A DNA stretch of 64,000 bases from Neofusicoccum parvum (Eukaryota > Ascomycota > Dothideomycetes > Botryosphaeriales > Botryosphaeriaceae), in contig CP087221.1 of NCBI GenBank assembly GCA_020912385.1, positions 868,001-932,000 of the forward strand, read 5' to 3'. The stretch's first letter is position 1; each line of letters starts with the position of its first letter. The notes under the pieces are model-generated. The model saw only the letters and a list, made by a program, of their open reading frames with translations, was not told the origin of the DNA and searched no databases. Shown here one piece after another: positions 56,356-64,000 of the stretch. A program made the position numbers and the translations under genes.

Positions 56356-56480
56356 CAGCGAAGATAAATAAAGACCCTTCTTCGCAAAGTCTTCAATTAC
56401 TATAGCCTCTTTACCAGCGAAGAAAAATAAAGGCCCTTCTTCACAAATTCTTCACTTGCTATATAGCCTCTTTACCAGCG
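56356..56480. repeat. Tandem promoter repeat, period about 60 bp, before Hsp31-like gene
   Basis: Two imperfect copies (56356-56414 and 56415-56475) of a unit starting CAGCGAAGA and containing AATAAAG-CCCTTCTTC and CTATAGCCTCTTTAC; a third CAGCGAA starts at 56476, just before ATG 56489. The second copy holds TATATAG. The repeats cover the core promoter and leader. Confidence 0.8.
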
Positions 56481-56488
56481 AAACGACA

Positions 56489-57323
56489 ATGGCTCCTCCT
56501 CGTAAGGCTTTGATTGCCATCACCTCGGCCCACGCGCCACTCTACCCCGACGGCAAGGAAACCGGTGCGTACGAGTTATCAAGTTGCGGGAACAACATCA
56601 GCTAAAAATCAGCAGGCCTCTTCATTACTGAAGCCCTCCACCCCTTCAACGTCTTCAAAGCCGCCGGCTTCGACGTTGACCTCGTCTCCGAAACGGGCAC
56701 ATACCAGCCCGACTGGCTCAGCCAGCAGAAAGACTGGATCCCCGACGAAGACCGCAAAGTCTGGGAAGACCACAACAGCGAGTTCCGCAGCAAGCTGGAC
56801 AAGCTTTTTAAGCCCTCTGACGTGAATTGGGAGGAGGTAAAAGCGCCTCTCGGGTGACAACAGAAGGCGGACATTGACACTACATCCACACACATAGTAC
56901 GGTGTCTTTTTCGCCTCCGCCGGCCACGCTTCCCTCATCGACTACCCTGAAGCCCGTGGACTCCAATTCCTCGCCTCCAAGATCTACGCTAACAACAAGG
57001 GTATCTTGTCTGCGGTCTGCCACGGTGGCGCCATCTTCCCGGGCGTCCTGGACCCAGAGACGAACAAGCCGATCATTTCCGGCAAGCGGGTCACCGGGTT
57101 CACGACCAGGGGCGAGGAAGAGGAGGGCGTGCTGGACACGATCAAGAGCTGGAACAGGCCGACAATCGAGACGGCCGCTGCCGACTCGGGTGCGCAGTAC
57201 ATCAGCCCGGCGGGGCCGTGGGACGTGTTTACGGTGACAGATGGGCGGGTCGTGACGGGAGCCAATCCGGCGAGCGCGCACAAGACGGCGGAGGATGTGG
57301 TTAAGGCGTTTGATGCTTTGTAG
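56489..57323 (+). CDS. Hsp31-type DJ-1/PfpI protein (glutathione-independent glyoxalase or chaperone)
   Basis: Three exons (56489-56564, 56616-56836, 56898-57323) give 240 aa, the usual Hsp31 length. Features of the family: LIAITSAHAPLYPDGKETGL at the start, with the active Glu expected in KETG; EALHPFNVFKAAGFDVDLVS; GHASLIDYP; the nucleophile elbow SAVCHGGAIF with Cys followed by His; and a final VTGANPASAHKTAEDV. Fungal Hsp31 proteins turn methylglyoxal into lactate without glutathione and help under stress. The catalytic Cys, His and Glu appear intact. The promoter carries a tandem duplication. Confidence 0.88.
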
Positions 57324-57477
57324 GTATTCGCAGCTGCAAGAGCGGGGCACAGCTCCCGTGGCAATCACGTCCGGCAAAAGCCCGTCGAATCTCCTCGCCC
57401 TTCCGCAAACCGCGCTTCATTATCTTGTCGACCACCGAAAAAACTACGTCTCGAGCATGGCATCTCCTCCCACCCCC

Positions 57478-59083
57478 TCACTTCGGCTCCCTCATCATCT
57501 GCACCTGCACCGTCTTCACGATCCCCTGCTCCTCGCAGCTCCCCTTCTTCTCCCCGCCCCCACCCCCGCGCCGCTCCGACATGCTCGTCCGCCCGCTGTC
57601 CATCAGCTTCCCCCCGAGCTCCAGATCGTCGCCCATCCAGCCGCCCTGCACCCGCGTGGTCATCGTGCCCTCCCTCGGCGGGATCAGCATGTTCTCCTCC
57701 GACCCGTCGTACATGCGCGCGCCGACGCTCTTGCGCGGCGCGTCGCTCGCCGTGTGGCGCGACGACGAGTGCCGGCTTTTCCTCGTCAGCTCGATCCCGC
57801 CGCCGCCGCCGCCGGCGGTGCGCGCGTGGCTCGAGGCGTGCTGCGACGGGTGCTGCTTGCGGACGTACTTCCAGAACGCCGGCAGGACGGGGAAGCAGGC
57901 GCAGACGAGGCCGATGCCGACTTCCGCGATGCTGGGGGGGCGCGCGGAGCGGGTTAGCTGAAGATCGAGTGGCGGAAGGGAGGAGTGTGGGCGTGGCAGC
58001 GGCTTACCCCCAGAGGTTGATCAGGGTGAAGGAGTAGGTCTGGTCGGCGCTGGCACCCATCTTAACGATGTCCATGAGGCGGATGAAGGTGCAGACGCAG
58101 GCGACGCCGCCGGCGCCGAAGACGGCGGCGATGCGCAGCTTGGCTGCCGTCGCGACTTTGAGGCCGGTGGCCAGCGGGCAGGGGATGAGGAGGACGGCGA
58201 TGTCGGAGACGAGGCTGATGATGCTGTCGGCGAGGATGAGGGCGCGCTGGTTGAAGCATTCGCCCTCGTCGGAGGTGTCCCAGAATAGGTGGATCGGGCG
58301 GCAGATGAAGATCTTGAGGAACAGCATGAGCGTGTAGTAGCAGCCCATGAGCATCGTGAAGGCGTAGACAAAGCGGCAGTAGCGTCCGTAAGGTTGGAAG
58401 ACTCGGGTGAGGAAAAGGAGGATGGCGGCTTTCGTTGCGAAGACGGTGGGGCCGTAGATGACCATTGTTGCATAAACGGCCTATTCGGAGTAAGTATTTG
58501 GTTGGACGTGATATCATCGAGAATAGAGACTTTAGGTGTGTGCCATCCCAAACGGACTCAATCGGGCTTAAGCTCCAGAAAAAGCGCCATGAGCAATGAG
58601 AGCTTACTTACCTGAGAGAAGGGAACAACTTCTGTCTCTGGAACATTCCATTGGTGTACTCCACCGCCGTGTTTTACCACTACAGTAATATAAGTATGCC
58701 ATCCGAGGATTGAAGACCTGTCTGTAGAAGACTACTCACTTATTATGCTTATGGTACAGTAGCCTATGAAGCCGAGCTGCAACGTTTGCCATCAGCCCGA
58801 CTCGCCACTAGCTGGGACTTTGAGGCTTACATAGGCAATAATACAGCAGACTGCAGGTTACTTAGTCCAATTACTTATTTCTTCAAACGACCTGTCACTC
58901 ACGATCATCAATCCCGTATCTCCTGCTGACAAGGAATCTTGCCACCATCCGAAGAGCAAAAAGCGCCGTCGTAATTGCTATACCAGCGACATCGACCGCC
59001 AGCGCAGCAGTCTTGACGGTACTGCTCTGGTCGTTGAAGTTCGAAACTTCGCCCTCGGGCGGATCCAAGCCCGGCGCGACCAT
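57478..59083 (-). CDS. Fungal rhodopsin-like (SAT4-type) integral membrane protein
   Basis: Start ATG 59083 (MVAPGLDPPEGEV); six exons inferred, ending at 57478. Exon joins that keep the family pattern are YGIDDL-CCIIAY, LGFIGYCTISII, GGGVHQWNVPETEVVPFSQ, AVYATMVIYGPTVFATKAAI and LINLWG-IAEVGIGLVCACF. Seven hydrophobic helices can be traced, with a LFLTRVF motif and a Cys-containing CRPIHLFWDTS loop. The C-terminal tail (about 110 residues) is cytosolic-like, Gly- and Ser-rich. The family (plant-pathogen CFEM-rhodopsin relatives, SAT4) is common in Pezizomycotina and mostly of unknown function; it lacks a retinal-binding context here. Small exons 2 and 3 make the N-terminal model less sure than the core. 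Confidence 0.8.
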
Positions 59084-60822
59084 AGTGGCTGGTGTGGAGG
59101 AAAGGGGTATCAAAGCCGCAAATCGATAAGGTAAATTCAGGACATGACCTGCGGGTAAAGAAAAGGTATCGGGTGTGGAGAAGAGATTAGGAGGTGGGTT
59201 GTTGTAGCAATTACACGGAAGAGGCCCGATATCCCGAGACACAGGGAAGGTTTGAATGAAAGGTGGAGGGCCACGGGCCCAAAACTTCTCAACCTGAGAA
59301 TTGCTTTTTCTCTCTCCCTCCTACTCGGACTTACGGATGCTGAACGGACTGGCCGCAGCGAATGTGCCTTTGCAGTCGCACTACCCTTTTCTCGGGGCAT
59401 GCAGGTACGGAAAAGCGCGACGTATATGCACAATCCAGCGATCTATGATCAACAGTGCAGCATACTTGCTGGAGGATAGTAGGGCTGCTGTGTATCATGC
59501 AGCACCGTTCCAACTACCGGTGGGCGCGCAGGTGAGCACGCGCCGATCCAGGAAAAGTCACTAGCTGTCTCGGACCCCTGGTGTTCGCAACCCGCTCCGA
59601 GAAAGGCCCTGCGGGTGAAGGTGTGCATTGGGAGGTCGCATCGCCCTGATGATTGCCGGGGTGCCGGGCGGGCCAAGGGACGTGCCGATGGGGCTCATTC
59701 TCATTCGCCTCCTCTGCCAAGAAGATTAGTTGACGGTTCCTATGATTAAGCTCCCGCAGTGGGTAGTTTTGTGGCTCCTCCACAAAGGTCTAGGCTGCGA
59801 CAAGGGGACCGGTAACCGAAGTGAGCCGGTGGGGATCCATCCCGAATGCAGTGCCAACAGCGAGCGTAGTGCCCTTTCCACGCACGCAGTCGTTTCGTAA
59901 GGTGTTGCAACCGCCACTTATAGGGGAGATCAAGCGTTCGTCCGGATAAGCGTCATATCACATGCAGCATACTTGGATTCGAGTTGCTTCGATGTCCGAT
60001 CGCGTGGTGGACTTGCTGCTGGAGTATTCTGTGAGCGAACTATGCAACAAAGTTTGGACATGATTCAAGAATCGGCAAGTTCCAGAGATCTGATGTTTCC
60101 GAAAGTCATGTCAAGCGCTGTGGATGGGGCGTCTGGAGCGAAGCCTTCGTCCGGCGTTCAGGGCCGGCAACCTCGGGCAGGACACGGTGTCACGGCTAAC
60201 GTCGATCTTTTGCTGTGGGCTCTCGCCAATCGGCGAGCAAGGTGTTGTAGAGGAGAATTAGATAATTTTGATGTCCGCGCGGCATAAAGCGGTGTGGGAT
60301 TGGAGCATGCAAGTGTTTGGAATGGGCTGATAATTGCTGGACTGTGCCGAAAAAGTTAACCCAGTGGCTGCCGTGCCGCACCGGGCCGTAACCCCCGTGG
60401 GTCGTCCCGGATTTGCCTTCCCGCTGAGTGGCGTTGTTAGCGCTGCATTCCCGCTTTTCTGCTTTAGCGTGTGCAGAGACACCTGCAGGGCCCCCGTCAC
60501 ACTGTGCATGATTCATAAGGACCCACCCACCTCTGTTGTGTCTGTGTTGGTCGCAGCCCTTTCGAACTTCTGCATTCCTTCGCTGCCACACCCGAGGACC
60601 TTAGCGTCGGAGTTGGGTTATCGACATATGCTGATCGAGACCATCTTATATTCACTAAGCCAGAGGATGGTGTTGTTGGTTTCCGCATTGAACACTGATT
60701 GTCTGCCACTATTGGAAGAAACCTCCTGAGATGAACCCACGTAATGACCGAGATAGACTCCACCATCTGGCCAGCATGTGCGCAACGTGCGCTCTGGCTT
60801 CTTCCGCACACTCGCGTATTCG
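59084..60822. other. Long intergenic region, about 1.7 kb
   Basis: Between two minus-strand genes. Numerous short frames on both strands, none with domain character. No repeat or RNA gene recognised. Confidence 0.5.
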
Positions 60823-62061
60823 CTAGAAAATCGCCATAGCGTTCGGCGGCGACGAGACTCCACCGGGCATGTTGAGAGGCACCGACGTGACAAAAAAGGT
60901 CCACCGGTTAAGCTCCTTACACATGGCTGCAAGCTCCTCGAGATCGAACATCTCACCTAATAATAAGAGAAATAGGTCAGAGAGCTGAGCGCCGGACCAT
61001 GAAGGGGCTAGAACGTACCAATGGGAACACCCCATCCCGCCAAGATGTACTCGTGCATCATGATGCCTTCCGGTTTAGGTGGATACACCTGAAACAGTGT
61101 CAGTCAGCCGGTCGAATTATTCGGGGTCTAGACCACCTACCTCCCAACTAATCGCGTCACCTGCGATGGCTGAGAAGCCAGAATCCCAGAGCCAGCGCAA
61201 AACATCCGTGGTGCCTTCAACGCCAGCATGCTGGGGATTCTTGCTAGCAGCGTACGCTTTCTTGGCGGACTCGTCCATGAGCTGCTCCCATTCTTTAGTG
61301 ACGCCGATGCGTACAAACAAAATGTCTCCCTTTTGGAAAGTGATGTTGCACTCCTTGGCAATCTCCAGAATGTCGCTCAATTTGACCTCGTGTTGGGAAA
61401 AAGTGGTGTACTTGATGCCTTTCTTCTCAGCCCACGAGACATAGTCAATGAGGACCCCGCGCCCTGAAATGTCTTGGTCAGTAAACTGACGGGTGGGAAT
61501 GCAATCACCCAAGCGCGCACCTGCAATTCCTGCTCTGGCCCAATGCTGCATCCCGATACGATCACCCTTGGGATCTAAAATTTCCTCCTTGGTGGTGCCG
61601 CCGTAAAAGACACGCTCTTCACTGCCTTCGCTGGCAGGCTGAGAAAAGTGCCGGAGACCATCCCATTGGCTGCTTTGCTCTGCATATGCTGTCAGTAGAC
61701 TGCCAGAAAAATATCAAGAATATGTGCATCATTCGACGAAAGGGAGAAACAAAATGCGGTAAGACGAACGAGGATTGAAAGTATAGATATCATCAAATGC
61801 CACGCCTCCAAGCAGCGGTACAATGCTGAGCTGACATGGTTTGCGATTGAATGCTGCAAACTCCAATTTGGTAAGGTCCCAGTTGAGCGTCACCCTTCTG
61901 CCCGTCTGGATCTCAGCAGCCGCAGCCGTAGCTACGCGTTCAGGCGTCAGAATGTTAAGTTTTCCCAGGCCTTCATCACGGCTCCCGGGCTTGCCAACCC
62001 AGACGCGCTTCGGGTCCGGAAGCTTGTCAAACGGTGTATCAAGAATTGATAGGTCGGACAT
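60823..62061 (-). CDS. Cyclase-family protein (PF04199, kynurenine formamidase-like)
   Basis: Five exons from ATG 62061. Joins that restore the family pattern: TFNPQ-QSSQWDGLRHF, ARAGIAG-RGVLIDYVSWAE, ISWEV-YPPKPEGIMMHEYILAG and WGVPIG-EMFDLEELA. The protein is about 340 aa, typical for the fungal branch of the cyclase superfamily, which has SQWDGLRHF and FYGG in place of the bacterial HGGTH motif. The GDILFVRIG and LNMPGGVSSPPNAMAIF blocks are also usual. Members hydrolyse formyl or cyclic amide-like substrates with metal ions; the substrate of this branch is unknown. No signal peptide. The frame is intact once introns are removed. Confidence 0.82.
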
Positions 62062-62668
62062 TGTTCAGATAATGGTTTCTTAATTTTCGGGCGATGCGGG
62101 GTAAAGTAGCGGCTCAAAAAATAAAACCAGGCATCGTGGTCGGATGAGGGGAAGGCAGCGCGTTAATGCAGTTGCCACTTGGCGGCCCAACGCTACAGCT
62201 TCGTCAGCGGTCCGTCATTTCCTCCGGAAGCGTGCTGACGGATATTAGGCTCGTCGGAAGACTGGGTCTCAGCCGAGAGTCGCTGATAGCGCGCTGCACA
62301 GTGGTATGAAGATGTGCGACACATGCGATGGGGGCCACTGCGATTGCGTACCGAGCGCCAAGAACCATTGCCATTCGGGGTGCCGACCCGGCGAGGGTTG
62401 CACGGATGCACTTGTCCTCCAACGAGGGCTGATCTATCCCGCTTCCGAAGTACCCTGACTAACGCTAATGTGGGCCGTCTGCATGTCTCGCGAGTGAGGT
62501 ATAGCTCGGGGATTCGGTGCCTTATACCTAGGTCAGTCCCTCTCAGCTGTCGATAAGCTGTCATCTCTTTCCGCGCCGCATCATCGCCCTGTGTCGCGCG
62601 AGGAAATTAGAGAAGGCCAAAGGTCAGACAAGAAGCCAGTCGCATATCTGGACAAGCTCTTTAGCGCC
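62062..62668. other. Intergenic and possible 5' exon of the MFS gene
   Basis: 607 bp between divergent genes. The MFS reading frame stays open back from ATG 62669 to about 62531 without another ATG, giving a plausible cytosolic N-terminus (DKKPVAYLDKLFSA). An upstream ATG at 62483 could join by an intron, but I see no convincing branch site. Confidence 0.4.
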
Positions 62669-64000
62669 ATGAGGAAAGCTGGAGCACATACCAGCAGCTA
62701 TGGCAAGCTTGTCTTTGCTTTTGTCGCCATAGGTTCGCTGGTACGTCTTCAAGCAGGATCTCGGGAAAATCTCTCCTCCGAAACACGAAGAAAATATGTT
62801 TGAATACTGATTCTTCTCTGAGCCAGACCTACGGCTACGCTGCGTCCATTATTAGCTCCACCATCGGTTTGCCGGGTTGGTACCTGTACTTTGACTTGCC
62901 ACAAAGCGAAGAAGATGGCTACGCCAGCATTACCACGCCCGTCATTTCCACTGCCAATGGCCTTTTCAGTGCTGGCGGAGCAGTGGCTACATTGATCGTG
63001 ATGTGGTCTTGCGATGCCTTTGGCCGTCTGAGAAACATCCAATTCGCCTGTCTGCTGGGCCTGCTTGGAGGTGCCTTGCAAGGTGGAGCAACCAGCATTG
63101 GGTATAGTCCTATCGTCGACAAAAAGATAAGAAAAGCGTGCTGACTTGCCTTGTCCCTTCCCAGTATCTTCCAGGCCGGTAGATTCATCATGGGCATGTG
63201 TGTTGGAGCAATGGTCACGGTTTGCCCGATGGTAAGACCTCCGACCACCACAGACTCGGGTAAAGCTAATCAATACAAGTACTTTTCAGAGATGGCGGAC
63301 CCTGCTTCGCGAGGCTGGCTCGTCGGACACCACGCCATCTTCCTGGTATTCGGATACATGCTCGCAGGCTGGATCGGATTCGGAGTCTACTTCGCGCCCA
63401 GCGAGTTCAGCTGGCGATTCCCGCTCTGCTTCCAAATCCTGCCGCCTCTGATCCTGCTGGCTGGCTCTCCGTGGGTTCCTCGATCGCCGCGCTGGCTGGC
63501 GTCTAAGGGCCATATGGAGGAGGCGTTTGAGGTGCTTCTGAAACTGCGGAAATCGCCTGACGACCCGCACGACCTTGTGGCCAAGGAAGAAATGTTCCAG
63601 ATCAAGGAGCAGCTCCGCATGGATGCCAACAAGCTGTCGGCGTACGGTGGAAGTCCCTGGAAGGCTGTGCTCCAGAAGAGCAGTTACCGCAAGCGCATGA
63701 TCATCGGATTCTTGACGCAGTGGGGCGCCGAGTTCGGTGGACCGCTCATTATTGTAGGCCCAAGGTTCTGTCGTCGATTGCGATGGGATGCTGACGAAAA
63801 GCTTCCAGAATAACTATGCGGTCATTCTTTACACGAACCTGGGGCAGACAGGCTACATGCCGTTGCTGCTTTCGGCACTGTGGCTCACGACAGCAGGTAT
63901 CATCTACAACCCGCTGGGTGCATGGTGAGTCCGCGACAGAGCTTACCTGCGGAGAGAGCCAGCTAACTTGACAATAATAGGCTGCACGACAAGGTCAACT
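62669..64000 (+). CDS. MFS sugar-transporter-like protein, partial at window end
   Basis: First in-frame ATG is 62669; an upstream coding exon is possible. Short introns interrupt the frame near 62740-62826, 63105-63163, 63231-63288, about 63755-63810 and 63925-63980. The readable parts show TYGYAASIISSTIG (helix 1), DAFGRLRNIQFACLLGLLGG (the D-x-x-G-R sugar porter motif), FQAGRFIMGMCVGAMVTVCP (the GRFIxG motif), an acidic SEMADPASRGWLVG loop, and PWVPRSPRWLASKGHMEEA (the PESPRWL motif with the Glu replaced). It is a plasma-membrane sugar porter type; substrate unknown. The gene continues past 64000. Confidence 0.82.

Larger units (their letters stand above)
55897..56488. other. Intergenic, upstream of Hsp31-like gene
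   Basis: 592 bp of AT-rich spacer with two sets of direct repeats listed separately. No gene supported; an 81-codon minus frame at 55889-56134 has no features. Confidence 0.5.

Noticed and set aside
1..64000. Search for tRNA genes, CRISPR arrays, rRNA and intact transposons
   Set aside because: No tRNA-like cloverleaf arms, regularly spaced repeats, reverse transcriptase or transposase motifs were recognised by eye; a small RNA gene could have been missed.

Overview
The window is nuclear DNA of a filamentous ascomycete (Pezizomycotina; a more exact placement is not possible from the sequence alone). The evidence is many short introns (about 45-130 nt) with GTRAGT-type donors and CTRAC-type branch sites, Zn2Cys6 and HET-domain genes, a reducing polyketide synthase, secreted cell-wall proteins and a fungal rhodopsin-like membrane protein. 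Gene models below were spliced by eye; exon ends that keep frame and family motifs are given.

Layout. 1-15 kb holds mostly housekeeping or regulatory genes: a small putative mitochondrial membrane protein (-), a CTR86/Ataxin-10 homologue (-), a Rec114/Rec7-like meiotic protein (-), an Rsc9-like ARID chromatin remodelling subunit (+) and a Zn2Cys6 regulator (+). 15.1-22.9 kb is a highly reducing polyketide synthase (KS-AT-DH-degenerate MT-ER-KR-ACP). 23-33.7 kb is a three-gene family of divergent HET-like proteins (A minus, B plus, C plus), with a multi-span membrane protein gene (minus) between B and C. 34.4-44.7 kb is a run of four plus-strand genes for secreted or wall proteins: M28 aminopeptidase, adhesin-like glycoprotein, flavin oxidoreductase and Ecm33-like GPI protein. 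45.7-50.9 kb carries a canonical HET gene, a conserved unknown protein and a P-loop/HAD/uracil phosphoribosyltransferase fusion. 52-64 kb carries a CYP52-type P450 (-), a small multi-exon membrane protein (+), an Hsp31/DJ-1 protein (+), a rhodopsin-like membrane protein (-), a cyclase-family protein (-) and a sugar-transporter-like MFS gene that runs off the window end.

How the genes work together. The clearest unit is the HET-like locus. Its three paralogues share a Cys/His block (C-x7-C-x13-H-x3-C-x3/5-C) directly before the HET-like core, two share an intron at the same codon and phase, and the middle copy has no introns. It has the look of a self/nonself or cell-death locus, but that is inference. 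The polyketide synthase has a Zn2Cys6 gene upstream but no adjoining tailoring enzymes; the P450 and flavoenzyme lie 18-30 kb away with unrelated genes between, so I do not call a biosynthetic cluster. The four secreted-protein genes may reflect subtelomere-like accessory organisation, but co-regulation is not shown. No tRNA, rRNA, CRISPR array or intact transposon was recognised.
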